In this document: one piece after another, positions 17,601 through 27,799 of the stretch
Numbering within the stretch: the stretch's first letter is position 1
Layout: the number at the start of each line of letters is the position of its first letter
Origin: an uncultured Draconibacterium sp.
Lineage (GTDB): Bacteria; Bacteroidota; Bacteroidia; Bacteroidales; Prolixibacteraceae
Assembly (NCBI RefSeq): GCF_963677565.1
Contig: NZ_OY781981.1
Span: 1,550,001-1,614,000 of the forward strand
Length of the DNA stretch: 64,000 nt
Direction of reading: 5' to 3'
Position numbers and translations under genes: made by a program
The notes under the pieces: model-generated
Databases searched by the model: none
Told to the model about the DNA's origin: nothing
What the model saw: only the letters and a program-made list of their open reading frames with translations

Positions 17601-19547
17601 ATGCATTACCTTCAATTTGATAAGGAACAGCTGGTAAATCTTGAATATTCGCTGTTCAAAGAAATATTACGATCAAACAGAGCCGGTTCTTATTTAAGTA
17701 CTACACTTAATGGCTGCAATACGCGAAAATATCACGGTCTGTTAGTGTGTCCTATCGAAAATTTTGGTGGGGAGAAACATGTTTTGCTTTCGTCGCTTGA
17801 CGAGACCGTGATACAAAATGAGGCCGAATTTAATCTTGGAATCCATCGCTATAAAGGAGGGACATACGAACCAAACGGGCACAAATATATTCGTAACGTA
17901 GAGTTCGATTCCATTCCAAAAATAACGTATCGGGTTGGAGGAGTAGTGCTAACCAAAGAGCGTTTGCTTGTTGAGAAAGAGGAACAGATTCTTATAAAAT
18001 ATACGCTTGAAGAAGCCAAATCGCCAACAACATTGCGCTTAAAACCTTTTCTGGCTTTTCGTAACATACATCAGCTAAGCAAGGCAAATATGTACGTTAA
18101 CCGAAAATTCGGGAAAGCAAAGAATGGGATAAAAACCTGTTTATACGAAGGGTACCCCGATTTGTTTATGCAGTGCAGCAAGTCGGTTGATTTTGTAGCT
18201 GTTCCTGACTGGTATTACGACATTGAGTATGTGAAAGAACTTAATCGTGGTTACGATTACCTGGAAGATCTTTTTGTTCCGGGCTATTTCGAGTTCCCAA
18301 TGAAAAAGGGAGAATCGATTGTATTTGCTGCAGGATTGAAGGAAGCGAATCCTGTTTCGCTAAAACAGCGCTTCACCAAGGAACAGAAAAAAAGAGGCGG
18401 AAAAGAAACCTTTAACAGTGTGTTGGAGCAGGCCGCGCACCAATTTATTATGCACGAAGGTTATACGGCCGATATAATTGCCGGATTTCCGTGGTACAAC
18501 AGCATTACCCGGCAAACATTTATTTCGCTGCCCGGATTATGCCTGGCACTGAATGACGGAAAACTTTGCGAAAAAATTCTCGATTCATACCTTAAATATT
18601 TTAACGACGGCTTTTTCCCCGATCGGATAAAAGATAAAACGCTTGAATACCATTCTGCCGACACATCGCTTTGGTTTATCTGGGTAATTCAGCAATATTT
18701 TAAGAAAAAGAATAATCCGAAGGCTTTGTGGAAGCTTTACGGAGAAGCGATAAAAAGAATTCTCAATGCATATGTCAATCAAAATCAGGAATACATAAAA
18801 GTATTGCCAAACGGATTGATCCATGCCGAAAAGAAAGACACTGCACTTACGTGGATGGATGCTTCGGTTGACGGAAAAGCAGTGGTGCCACGTTCCGGAA
18901 TGGACGTTGAGGTGAACGCCCTGTGGTTTAATGCCATTTGTTTTGCGCTTGATCTGGCAGACATGGCCGGCGACAGGGAGTTTATCGATCAATGGAAACA
19001 CATGTGCAAAAAAGTGGCTCAGTCGTTTCTAAAAACATTTTGGGGTGAAGGACGTGGTTACCTGGCCGATGTGGTAAATGACGACCAGTACGATTGGGCA
19101 GTCAGACCAAATATGGTAATTGCAGTGGCTATGGATTATACGCCACTTTCAAGGGAGCAGCAAAAAGAAGTATTGAGTGTAGTGAAGCGAAAGTTGCTTA
19201 CCAATAGGGGATTGCGAACCTTGTCGCCCGATCATTTACGCTATTTTGGAGTTACCCGAGGTCGTCCGGAAGAAAGGGAATTAGCGGTGCATCAGGGAGC
19301 GGTTTGGCCATGGTTACTGCAGTTTTTTGTTGAGGGATACCTAAAAATCCATAAGCGTGGAGGACTACCATTTGTGAAGCAGATTGTAGAAAGTTTTGAA
19401 GCAGAAATGACAGAACACTGTATTGGTAACATCCCCGAGCTCTTCGATGGCGATCCGCCGCATATTGGTCGGGGAGCGATATCGCAGGCCTGGAACGTAG
19501 CCGGTGTTTTATATGCATTAAATATGGTGCAGAATTATTCGGAGTAG
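17601..19547 (+). CDS. glycogen debranching enzyme (amylo-alpha-1,6-glucosidase type)
   Basis: This 648-residue protein would remove alpha-1,6 branches from glycogen. The N-terminal part (about 1-230) matches the bacterial/archaeal debranching enzyme N-domain, with SNRAGSYLSTTLNG and the NTRKYHGLLV motif. The C-terminal part (about 270-640) is the amylo-alpha-1,6-glucosidase (GH133-like) alpha/alpha barrel, with FPWYNSITRQTF, DASVDG and the HQGAVWPWLL motif. There is no signal peptide. It sits in the middle of the glucan cluster, 72 bases after the GSCFA gene, and is probably in the same transcript. Confidence 0.9.
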   Translation: MHYLQFDKEQLVNLEYSLFKEILRSNRAGSYLSTTLNGCNTRKYHGLLVCPIENFGGEKHVLLSSLDETVIQNEAEFNLGIHRYKGGTYEPNGHKYIRNVEFDSIPKITYRVGGVVLTKERLLVEKEEQILIKYTLEEAKSPTTLRLKPFLAFRNIHQLSKANMYVNRKFGKAKNGIKTCLYEGYPDLFMQCSKSVDFVAVPDWYYDIEYVKELNRGYDYLEDLFVPGYFEFPMKKGESIVFAAGLKEANPVSLKQRFTKEQKKRGGKETFNSVLEQAAHQFIMHEGYTADIIAGFPWYNSITRQTFISLPGLCLALNDGKLCEKILDSYLKYFNDGFFPDRIKDKTLEYHSADTSLWFIWVIQQYFKKKNNPKALWKLYGEAIKRILNAYVNQNQEYIKVLPNGLIHAEKKDTALTWMDASVDGKAVVPRSGMDVEVNALWFNAICFALDLADMAGDREFIDQWKHMCKKVAQSFLKTFWGEGRGYLADVVNDDQYDWAVRPNMVIAVAMDYTPLSREQQKEVLSVVKRKLLTNRGLRTLSPDHLRYFGVTRGRPEERELAVHQGAVWPWLLQFFVEGYLKIHKRGGLPFVKQIVESFEAEMTEHCIGNIPELFDGDPPHIGRGAISQAWNVAGVLYALNMVQNYSE

Positions 19548-19610
19548 AAGAATCGATTCTTTTCGGTTTGTATGGATTACAACATTAATCGATTAAAATT
19601 TTAGAAGCAG

Positions 19611-20903
19611 ATGAAGGTATTAATGTTTGGATGGGAGTTTCCTCCCCACATTTCAGGTGGACTGGGAACAGCATGTTATGGATTAACAAAAGGAATGTCG
19701 GAACTGGATGACATTGAAGTGACTTTTGTGGTACCAAAAGCTTTTGGCGACGAAGACCAGGAGCGCATGAAACTCATCGGGGCAAATACTATTCCTGTTA
19801 ACCGAAAGACAGTTCATTTCAATTCGGATACAAAATCAATGGAATACCTGGAAGTAGATTCACCACTACTACCTTATGTTACCGAAGATGAATTTTGGCA
19901 GTTGAAAAGCCGGCGTTATTCCAATAAAACCAAATTTGTAGAAACCGACGATCAATCAAAAATAAATTTCAGCGGTGGCTACGGCCCCGATCTTTTAAAA
20001 GAGATTCGTGAGTATGCTTTGGTGGCGCAATTGATTGCCGAAGAAAATGAGTGTGACATAATACATGCGCACGACTGGCTAACTTATCCTGCCGGAATAG
20101 CAGCTCGCGAAGCATGCCGCAAACCTTTGGTTATTCACGTTCATGCTACTGAGTTTGATAGAAGTGGTGGCGATGTAAATCCGAAAGTTTATGCCATTGA
20201 ACGCGAGGGCATGGAAGCCGCCGATAAAATAATTACAGTGAGTAACCTCACGCGTAAGATTGTCATTGAGAAATACGGGATAAATCCTGATAAAGTAGTC
20301 ACGGTTTATAATGCAGTAGAATCGGTAGAAAACGAAAAGGGTAGTTTGCCACCAAAAGGAGTTAACGACAAGGTTGTGACTTTTTTGGGGCGTATTACCA
20401 TGCAAAAAGGACCCGGCTATTTTATTGAGGCAGCAAACCTTGTGTTGAAAAAAATGCAGAATGCACGTTTTGTAATGGCCGGAAGTGGCGATATGATGAA
20501 TGAAATGGTTACGCGTACTGCCGAACTGGGAATAAGCGATCGTTTTCATTTTACCGGCTTTTTGAAAGGCAACGATGTGAATGATTTGTTTAATATGACC
20601 GATGTTTTTGTTATGCCTTCAGTTTCAGAGCCTTTTGGAATAGTACCGCTTGAAGCTATGCAACTGAATGTGCCGGTTATAATTTCCAAGCAGTCGGGAG
20701 TGGCCGAAATATTAAAACATGCCATAAAAATTGATTTTTGGGATACCTATGCGATGGCTGATGCTATTTATGGTGTTTTAAATTATGCTTCGCTGGCCAA
20801 CTATTTTAAAAGCGAAGGCAAAAGTGAGGTAAATGCACTAAAATGGATTCATTCGGCCAATGAGGTTAGAAAAGTTTACCTGAATACATTGCAACAAAAT
20901 TAA
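19611..20903 (+). CDS. glycogen/starch synthase-like glycosyltransferase
   Basis: This 430-residue GT-B fold enzyme has the N-terminal WEFPPHISGGLG motif typical of glycogen and starch synthases (GT5 or the GT5-like branch of GT4), where the glycine-rich loop binds the sugar nucleotide. The HAHDWLTYPAG motif comes next, and the C-terminal half has FLGRITMQKGP and the SEPFGIVPLEAM motif (E-x7-E type). In the cluster context it is the best candidate for the chain-extending glycogen synthase. Use of ADP- or UDP-glucose cannot be read from sequence, and no glgC pyrophosphorylase lies in the window. The ATG follows the debranching gene by 63 bases. Confidence 0.85.
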   Translation: MKVLMFGWEFPPHISGGLGTACYGLTKGMSELDDIEVTFVVPKAFGDEDQERMKLIGANTIPVNRKTVHFNSDTKSMEYLEVDSPLLPYVTEDEFWQLKSRRYSNKTKFVETDDQSKINFSGGYGPDLLKEIREYALVAQLIAEENECDIIHAHDWLTYPAGIAAREACRKPLVIHVHATEFDRSGGDVNPKVYAIEREGMEAADKIITVSNLTRKIVIEKYGINPDKVVTVYNAVESVENEKGSLPPKGVNDKVVTFLGRITMQKGPGYFIEAANLVLKKMQNARFVMAGSGDMMNEMVTRTAELGISDRFHFTGFLKGNDVNDLFNMTDVFVMPSVSEPFGIVPLEAMQLNVPVIISKQSGVAEILKHAIKIDFWDTYAMADAIYGVLNYASLANYFKSEGKSEVNALKWIHSANEVRKVYLNTLQQN

Positions 20904-20913
20904 CCCATTGATT

Positions 20914-22242
20914 ATGAAGCAGATTTGTTTATTTTTTCAGATACATCAACCATTCAGGCACCGCCGTTACCGTTTTTTTGATATCGGTAACGATCATTAT
21001 TATTACGACGATTATTCAAACGAAAGTATTGTTAGCAAAATAGCAAATACATGCTACCTGCCTGCAAATAAGTTATTATTGGAACTGGCGGAAAAATATG
21101 GTAAGAAGTTTAAAGTTGCTTTCTCGATAACCGGTGTAGCACTGGAACAGTTTGAACTTTATGCTCCCGAGGTGATTAAATCGTTTCAGAAACTGGCAAA
21201 AACCGGGTGCGTTGAGTTTTTAGCCGAAACATATTCACATTCGCTGAGCAGTTTAAAAGACATGGATTCTTTTGCCGACCAGGTGAAAAGGCACGATGAG
21301 CAGTTGGTTCGTTTATTCGGGCAGAAACCCAAAGTGTTCCGAAACACCGAAATGATTTACTCCGATGAGATTGGCGAACGGGTAGCTAAAATGGGCTACT
21401 CGGCCATGTTAACCGAAGGCGCAAAGCACATATTAGGTTGGAAAAGTCCTAATTTTTTGTACGTAAATGCCATTAATCCGCGCTTAAAAATTTTAATGCG
21501 GAATTACAAAATGAGTGATGATATTGCATTTCGTTTTTCTGATAACAAATGGGATAAATACCCGCTAACAGCAGAGAAATTTGTAGGTTGGCTTGAAGAC
21601 GCGGCAGATGAAGAAGAGATTGTTAATTTGTTTTTGGGTTACGATACATTCGGAAACCGTCAACCAAAAGAGAGTGGCATTTTCGAATTTCTAAAAGCAG
21701 CGTCAGAACAAATAATTGATAGTAAATGCCTTACGTTTTCTACACCATCAGAAGCGGCCGAAGAACTTCAGCCGGTTTCGGCGGTTAGTGTTCCGCATCC
21801 TATTTCATGGTCGGATGAGGAGCGTGATTTAAGTGCATGGCTTGGAAATGGGATGCAAAAAGAAGCTTTTGGAAAGCTTTACGACATGAAAGCACAAATG
21901 GCTAAATGTTCAGATCCAAAGCTCCAGAAGGACTGGAACTACATGCAGGCCAGCGACCATTTTTTTTACATGTCGACAAAATTTTTCTCCAATGGAGATC
22001 CCCATAGTGCATACAGTAATTTCGACTCGCCTTATGAAGCCTTCATAAATTATATGAATGTATTAAGCGATTTCAAAATCCGGCTGAATGCAAATGTTCC
22101 TGAGAGTGAAGTGGAGAATGAAATAGCGTCGCTTCACCGCCTTTTGGAAGAAAAAGAAGAAAAAATTAGGAAGATGGAGGAAAATCTGCGTCGTTTACAG
22201 AAAATAAAGAAGCAAAAAAGCAGTACCAGAAAGAAAAAATAG
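20914..22242 (+). CDS. GH57 family glycoside hydrolase (alpha-amylase-like)
   Basis: This 442-residue cytoplasmic GH57 enzyme starts with FFQIHQPFR, the usual first conserved region of the family. The likely nucleophile is E146 (FRNTEMIYSD) and the acid/base D244 (FLGYDTFGN). The last 40 residues are a charged coiled coil ending in a lysine-rich tail. The frame can be opened by TTG at 20908, but ATG at 20914 is the conventional start, 10 bases after the synthase stop. GH57 members hydrolyse, branch or transfer alpha-glucans, and the exact activity is not determined. A role in intracellular glycogen turnover is inferred from the neighbours. Confidence 0.88.
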   Translation: MKQICLFFQIHQPFRHRRYRFFDIGNDHYYYDDYSNESIVSKIANTCYLPANKLLLELAEKYGKKFKVAFSITGVALEQFELYAPEVIKSFQKLAKTGCVEFLAETYSHSLSSLKDMDSFADQVKRHDEQLVRLFGQKPKVFRNTEMIYSDEIGERVAKMGYSAMLTEGAKHILGWKSPNFLYVNAINPRLKILMRNYKMSDDIAFRFSDNKWDKYPLTAEKFVGWLEDAADEEEIVNLFLGYDTFGNRQPKESGIFEFLKAASEQIIDSKCLTFSTPSEAAEELQPVSAVSVPHPISWSDEERDLSAWLGNGMQKEAFGKLYDMKAQMAKCSDPKLQKDWNYMQASDHFFYMSTKFFSNGDPHSAYSNFDSPYEAFINYMNVLSDFKIRLNANVPESEVENEIASLHRLLEEKEEKIRKMEENLRRLQKIKKQKSSTRKKK

Positions 22243-22312
22243 GCAATCTGCATCCAACATTAAATTCGCTTAACCAAAATTGTAGAAAATACAAATTATA
22301 GAAATGATAATT

Positions 22313-22320
22313 TATTTTTG
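22313..22320 (+). promoter_or_regulatory. putative -7 promoter element before the phosphorylase
   Basis: TATTTTTG matches the Bacteroidota -7 consensus TAnnTTTG exactly and lies 65 bases before the phosphorylase start. No good -33 TTG is seen at the usual spacing, so this is only a candidate for a separate phosphorylase promoter. Confidence 0.4.
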
Positions 22321-22384
22321 CAGCTCGTTATAAGAGATTTAGCGATTGCAGCTTACTTGGCGAAGACTGCATATAACTATTAAA

Positions 22385-24967
22385 ATGGAAAAAATGGGAA
22401 ATGGAAAATTTATAAAAAACCCGGTTGTTGAAGAGCCGGTATGGAAACGGATTATTGTAGAATCTAATGTTCCGGAGAACCTTTCTCCACTTCGCGATCT
22501 GTCGAAAAACCTTTGGTGGGTTTGGAATACTGAAGCACGTGAATTATTCCAGCATATTGATGCTGAAATTTGGGAAGAATGTGCGCACAACCCGATTGTA
22601 TTGCTCGACCAGGTGAGTTACAATCGATTTCGAGAATTGGAACGCGACGAAATGTTCGTTGCCCGCATGCATGAAGTATATGCAAAGTTCAATCAATACC
22701 TCGAAGAAAGAAAAAATCTTGATGGACCAGAGATTGCTTACTTCAGTATGGAGTATGGATTGCACGACAGCTTAAAGATATTTTCAGGAGGTTTAGGAAT
22801 TCTTGCAGGCGACTACCTGAAGGAAGCCAGCGATATGAAAACAAACCTTGTTGCCGTAGGATTGCTGTATCGATATGGTTATTTTAAACAAAACCTGAAT
22901 TTGCATGGAGAACAGATGGCCATTTATGATGCCCAACAGTTTTCTAAAATCCCTGTTCAACCGGCTCTTGATGCCAATGGCGAATGGGTGAGAGTTGAAG
23001 TGCAATATCCCGGAAGAAATGTGATCGGACGTGTTTGGCAAACCAACGTTGGTTCGGTAAAACTGTTTTTACTTGATACCGATCACCACGAAAATAGCGA
23101 TGCCGACCGTTTTGTTACTCACCATTTATACGGTGGCGATAACGAAAACCGTTTAAAACAGGAAATGTTACTCGGCTTAGGAGGTATTCAGGCATTGAAC
23201 AAACTGGGATACAACTCAGATGTATATCACTGTAACGAAGGACACGCAGCTTTTATTGGTATTGAGCGAATTGCCAATATGATGGCAGGTGAAAAACTTT
23301 CGTATAGCGAGGCAAAAGAAGTGGTTAATGCATCAACTGTATTTACTACGCACACACCTGTTCCGGCAGGTCACGATTCTTTCCACAACGACCTTTTCCG
23401 TCATTACATGGATTTCTTTCCGGCAAAGCTTGGATTGAGTTGGGAAGATTTTGAAATGCTGGGAAAAGCCAGGGCCGGAGAAGATCATTTTAATATGAGC
23501 TATCTGGCGAGCAACTTGTCGCAGGGAATAAATGGCGTTAGTATGTTACACGGCGATGTAAGTAAAGCCGTGCTGAAAGATCTTTATCATGGTTACATGG
23601 AAGAAGAGCTGGAGATTGGTTACGTAACCAACGGCGTTCACTATCCGACCTGGGCAGCACAAGAGTGGAAAGACATTCATAAAAAATATTTTGGAGAGCA
23701 GTTTCCAAATAACCAGTTGGATTTTGATGTTTGGAAAAACATTTACAATGTACCGGATCATGAGATTTGGGAGCTGCGTAAAAAGTTGCGTCAAAAACTG
23801 ATCAACTACATTAAACAGCGTTTTTCCGATAACTGGATTAAACGATCGGAGAATCCGAAGCTGATTACCGAAATTCTTGGTAAACTAAATCCAAATACGC
23901 TTACAATTGGTTTTGCCCGGAGGTTTGCTACCTATAAACGTGCACATTTGTTGTTCCGCAACCTCGACAGATTGGCTAAGATCGTTAATGATCCGGAGCG
24001 TCCGGTGCAGTTTATTTTTGCAGGTAAAGCACACCCTGCCGATAAGGCCGGACAGGATTTGATTAAGCATATTGTAGAAGTATCAAAACGTCCGGAATTC
24101 AGAGGAAAGATCTTGTTTGTTCAAAACTACGATATGAACCTGGCAAAAATGCTGCTGCAGGGAGTTGATGTATGGATGAATACACCAACCCGTCCGTTGG
24201 AAGCATCGGGAACCAGTGGTGAAAAAGGTGTAATGAACGGAACGTTGCATTTCTCAGTACTTGATGGATGGTGGGTTGAAGGCTATCAGAAAGATGCCGG
24301 ATGGGCACTGCCAGCTGAACGTGCTTACGATGTGCAGGACTTCCAGGATGAACTGGATGCAGAGACCATTTACAATATTCTGGAGGAAGAAGTAGTATCT
24401 GCATACTACAACCGTAACCAATACGATATTCCGGAAAAATGGATCAGCTATGTGAAGAATACACTGGCAAATGTATCGCCAAACTTTACTACTTCGCGAA
24501 TGATGCGTGATTACAAGGATCGTTATTACAATCCGCAATACGAACGCACTCAGAAAGTAAAAGCCGATGGTTATAAACTGGCGAAAGAACTGGCTGCGTG
24601 GAAAGAGAAAATAGCAGCAAAATGGGACGAGATTGAAGTAAAGAACATCGAGATTATCGACGGAATTGCACACACCATGTTAATGGGCGATAAATATCCG
24701 GTTAAAGTATCGGTTGATTTAAAAGGTTTAGAGCCAACGGAAGTTGGATTGGAACTGGTAATTACTGAAAACGATGAGGATGGTCAGGAAAGAATCATTC
24801 GAACCATAGAGTTTAAACCGGAGAAATGTGAAGGCACAGGTTGCTGCTATAAACATACTATTTTACCAGATCATCCAGGATCATTTGCTTATAGTTTCAG
24901 ACTGTATGCAAAACATCCGGAATTGCCCCATCGTCAGGATTTCAGGTTCATTAAATGGATCAGCTAA
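22385..24967 (+). CDS. glgP: alpha-glucan phosphorylase (GT35, short bacterial/archaeal type)
   Basis: This enzyme of about 860 residues would phosphorolyse alpha-1,4-glucan to glucose-1-phosphate. It belongs to the TIGR02094-like alpha-glucan phosphorylase group: FSMEYGLHDSLKIFSGGLG near the N-terminus, HCNEGHAAF, TTHTPVPAGHD, and the PLP site SGTSGEKGVMNG with K614 as the probable PLP lysine. Residues after about 730 form an extra beta-rich C-terminal region with a CEGTGCC cysteine cluster. The open frame reaches back to TTG 22346, but ATG 22385 gives a normal N-terminus and lies downstream of a -7 box. It closes the glucan cluster and is followed by a terminator. Confidence 0.92.
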   Translation: MEKMGNGKFIKNPVVEEPVWKRIIVESNVPENLSPLRDLSKNLWWVWNTEARELFQHIDAEIWEECAHNPIVLLDQVSYNRFRELERDEMFVARMHEVYAKFNQYLEERKNLDGPEIAYFSMEYGLHDSLKIFSGGLGILAGDYLKEASDMKTNLVAVGLLYRYGYFKQNLNLHGEQMAIYDAQQFSKIPVQPALDANGEWVRVEVQYPGRNVIGRVWQTNVGSVKLFLLDTDHHENSDADRFVTHHLYGGDNENRLKQEMLLGLGGIQALNKLGYNSDVYHCNEGHAAFIGIERIANMMAGEKLSYSEAKEVVNASTVFTTHTPVPAGHDSFHNDLFRHYMDFFPAKLGLSWEDFEMLGKARAGEDHFNMSYLASNLSQGINGVSMLHGDVSKAVLKDLYHGYMEEELEIGYVTNGVHYPTWAAQEWKDIHKKYFGEQFPNNQLDFDVWKNIYNVPDHEIWELRKKLRQKLINYIKQRFSDNWIKRSENPKLITEILGKLNPNTLTIGFARRFATYKRAHLLFRNLDRLAKIVNDPERPVQFIFAGKAHPADKAGQDLIKHIVEVSKRPEFRGKILFVQNYDMNLAKMLLQGVDVWMNTPTRPLEASGTSGEKGVMNGTLHFSVLDGWWVEGYQKDAGWALPAERAYDVQDFQDELDAETIYNILEEEVVSAYYNRNQYDIPEKWISYVKNTLANVSPNFTTSRMMRDYKDRYYNPQYERTQKVKADGYKLAKELAAWKEKIAAKWDEIEVKNIEIIDGIAHTMLMGDKYPVKVSVDLKGLEPTEVGLELVITENDEDGQERIIRTIEFKPEKCEGTGCCYKHTILPDHPGSFAYSFRLYAKHPELPHRQDFRFIKWIS

Positions 24968-25006
24968 TACCTGCTTTAATAGAGGAGCAAATGCTAAAAT
25001 ATAGAG

Positions 25007-25036
25007 AAAGGTGTCCGATTGGGCACCTTTTTTATT
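25007..25036 (+). terminator. terminator of the glucan cluster
   Basis: AAAGGTGTCC pairs with GGGCACCTTT (one G-U pair) around a GATT loop, followed by a T run. It lies 40 bases after the phosphorylase stop. The next 235 bases up to the regulator gene hold no recognised element. Confidence 0.85.
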
Positions 25037-25271
25037 TTCTCTGACGATCAATTTACTGACGCAACAAAAGTTTCAAAATCGAATATGCTTTGAAATAGTA
25101 ATTACCATCATTTTCACATTTCATTCAAACTGTTATTTTTACCACAAAATGATTTGTACTATTAAATAAGCATGAGAATTATACAATCACATCAAAACAA
25201 AATGATTAAATTCCTATGCAAATTCTCCGTCAGGTGGCGGATTACCTTGAAAAATATTAAATCATAAACAC

Positions 25272-25847
25272 ATGAAAAACCATAAAAGTGTTGGTAAAAA
25301 GATAAAAGAGTATCGCGAGTTCAGACAGATTTCGCGTTCAGATTTAGCATTACAAGCAAATCTTGATGAGGTACAATTGCAATTGATTGAAGAAAAAGGG
25401 AATGTGCCATCGTTAGGTGTTTTAATAAAGATATCGCGGGCTCTGGGAGTTCGTATCGGTACTTTTCTTGACGATCAGGAGACCGTTGGACCAGCTCTGG
25501 TAAATGCAGGGCAGGCAGAAGAAAGCCTGAGTTTTTCTACAACCGACGAAAGCAGTCGCGAGCACCTGAACTTTTTTTCGCTGGCACAAGCCAAATCCGG
25601 AAGACACATGGAACCTTTTTTGGTTGAAATAGAACCGGCAGAGGAGTCGGATTACAAATTATCGTCGCACGAGGGAGAAGAGTTTATATACGTATTAGAG
25701 GGAAGTATAGAAATAAATTACGGGAAAGAAGTGTACGTTCTGAAAAAAGGAGATACCATTTATCTTGATTCGGTAGTTTCGCACAATATTCATGCAGCAG
25801 GAGATCAGGGAGCAAAAATGCTTGCAGTAATTTACACGCCTATCTAA
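25272..25847 (+). CDS. XRE-family regulator with C-terminal cupin
   Basis: This 191-residue protein has an N-terminal helix-turn-helix of the XRE type (about 8-65, KKIKEYREFRQISRSDLA) and a C-terminal cupin_2 sensor (about 105-190, HEGEEFIYVLEGSIEI, SVVSHNIHA). This layout is common in transcription factors that sense small carboxylate or acyl ligands. The stop lies 15 bases before the acyl-CoA ligase start, so the two genes are almost certainly cotranscribed. It probably regulates this pair, and its ligand may be the ligase substrate or product (inference). Confidence 0.88.
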   Translation: MKNHKSVGKKIKEYREFRQISRSDLALQANLDEVQLQLIEEKGNVPSLGVLIKISRALGVRIGTFLDDQETVGPALVNAGQAEESLSFSTTDESSREHLNFFSLAQAKSGRHMEPFLVEIEPAEESDYKLSSHEGEEFIYVLEGSIEINYGKEVYVLKKGDTIYLDSVVSHNIHAAGDQGAKMLAVIYTPI

Positions 25848-25862
25848 TAAAAAAATGTTTTT

Positions 25863-27515
25863 ATGCAGCTAATCGACTATACATTAGGAAGTATTCTTGA
25901 AAAATGGGCCTTCGAAACACCCGATAAAGATTTTATCGTTTATCCCGATCGTGACCTTCGGTTTACTTACAAAGAATTTAATGAGCGGGTTGACAGGTTG
26001 GCGAAAGGCCTGTTATACATCGGAATTAAGCCGGGCGATAAAGTAGGAATTTGGGCAAAGAATGTCCCTGACTGGACTACTCTGATGTTTGCGACTGCTA
26101 AAATTGGGGCTGTTTTAGTTACTGTTAACACGAATTATAAGTTGACAGAAGTAGGATACCTGTTAAAGAATGCCGATATAAATACACTTTTTATTGTTGA
26201 TGGTTATCGCGATAGCGACTACGTTGAAATGCTGTTTGAACTGGTGCCGGAATTAAAAACCCAGGCCCGTGGAAAGCTGACATCGGATGAATTCCCGAAA
26301 CTTAAAAGTGTAGGTTTTATTGGTCAGCAAAAACATCGTGGAATGTATAACACCGACGAGTTAATACTTTTGGGAGATCATATTGATGACCTGGAACTGG
26401 AAAGTGTTAAGGTGGCGGTAAATTGTCATGATGTTGTAAATATGCAGTACACATCGGGTACAACAGGTTTCCCCAAAGGAGTAATGCTTACCCACCATAA
26501 TATCCTAAACAATGGATTTGCGACCGGCGAGTGTATGAAATATACAGAAGACGACCGTTTGCTGGTTTGTGTTCCACTCTTTCACTGCTTTGGATGTGTG
26601 CTTGCTGTGTGTGCAATTGTAACACACGGAGCCACCATGGTATTTACTGAAGATTTTGATCCGTTGCTTGTACTGGCATCAGTTCAGAAAGAAAAGTGTA
26701 CGGCCTTATATGGCGTTCCTACTATGTTCATCGCCGAGCTGAATCATCCTATGTTTGATATGTTCGATCTTTCCTCATTGCGTACAGGAATCATGGCCGG
26801 AGCCCTTTGTCCGATTGAAACCATGCGCCAGGTTATGGATAAAATGAACATGAAAGACATTATAATTGTATACGGCCTCACTGAGAGTTCGCCCGGAATG
26901 ACGGCTACACGCACGCACAATTCGGTTGAGGTTCGTGCCACAACAGTGGGGTTTGAGTTTCCAAATGTTGAGGTAAAGATTGTAAATCCTGAAACCGGTG
27001 AAGAATGTTCTGCAGAAGAACAGGGTGAAATTTGTTGCCGTGGTTACAATGTAATGAAAGGGTATTACAATAATCCGGAAGAGACTGCAAAAGCCATTGA
27101 TAAGGATGGTTGGTTGCATTCAGGTGATTTGGCAGTAAAAACAAAAGATGGTTTTTACCGAATTACCGGACGTATTAAAGATATGATCGTTCGCGGAGGA
27201 GAAAACATTTACCCCCGCGAAATAGAAAACTACCTGTATCAATTGCCGCAAATCGAGGCAGTAGAAGTTGCGGGAGTACCAAGTCCGAAATATGGCGAGG
27301 CAGTTGGCGCATTTATTAAACTGAAACAGGGCGAATCTCTTACCGAGGAAGAAGTGGTTGATTTTTGCAGAGGTAAAATTGCACGATTTAAAATACCAAA
27401 ATACATTTTCTTTGTTGATGGATTTCCGATGACTGCCAGCGGTAAAATTCAGAAATACAAACTCAGCGAAATGTCGGTTGCTCTTTGTAAAGAGCAAGGA
27501 GTTGAGATTGTTTAA
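25863..27515 (+). CDS. AMP-binding acyl-CoA synthetase
   Basis: This 550-residue member of the ANL superfamily activates a carboxylate with ATP and joins it to CoA. The P-loop is YTSGTTGFPKGV near residue 196. The A8 hinge region reads GRIKDMIVRGGENIYPREIE, and the C-terminal catalytic lysine is in the motif MTASGKIQKYK. The sequence resembles medium/long-chain fatty acyl-CoA ligases, but the chain-length preference cannot be read. It is paired with the upstream XRE-cupin regulator. The 455-bp gap after it carries a structured candidate RNA (about 27800-27885). Confidence 0.88.
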   Translation: MQLIDYTLGSILEKWAFETPDKDFIVYPDRDLRFTYKEFNERVDRLAKGLLYIGIKPGDKVGIWAKNVPDWTTLMFATAKIGAVLVTVNTNYKLTEVGYLLKNADINTLFIVDGYRDSDYVEMLFELVPELKTQARGKLTSDEFPKLKSVGFIGQQKHRGMYNTDELILLGDHIDDLELESVKVAVNCHDVVNMQYTSGTTGFPKGVMLTHHNILNNGFATGECMKYTEDDRLLVCVPLFHCFGCVLAVCAIVTHGATMVFTEDFDPLLVLASVQKEKCTALYGVPTMFIAELNHPMFDMFDLSSLRTGIMAGALCPIETMRQVMDKMNMKDIIIVYGLTESSPGMTATRTHNSVEVRATTVGFEFPNVEVKIVNPETGEECSAEEQGEICCRGYNVMKGYYNNPEETAKAIDKDGWLHSGDLAVKTKDGFYRITGRIKDMIVRGGENIYPREIENYLYQLPQIEAVEVAGVPSPKYGEAVGAFIKLKQGESLTEEEVVDFCRGKIARFKIPKYIFFVDGFPMTASGKIQKYKLSEMSVALCKEQGVEIV

Positions 27516-27799
27516 AACAGAACATAGGCTACTTCTATACGTATTTGTTTGTTGATAGAAATAATTGAACACAAAAGGCATTTTTTTATCAAGTTTCATA
27601 TTGAAAGGGAAAGCGTATAAACACTTTCAGTTTTCATCCCCCTGAATAACTCAGTTAAGGTTTCTTTGTATTTATTAAAGATTACTGAATAACAGTAAAT
27701 CATTGAATTTGCAATTTGCCAGAAGCATGATGTTTGTCATGTTTTGGGCATCTAAAAAGCGCAATTTTCGCGGCAGTTCAGAAAAGCAGTTTTTTTATG

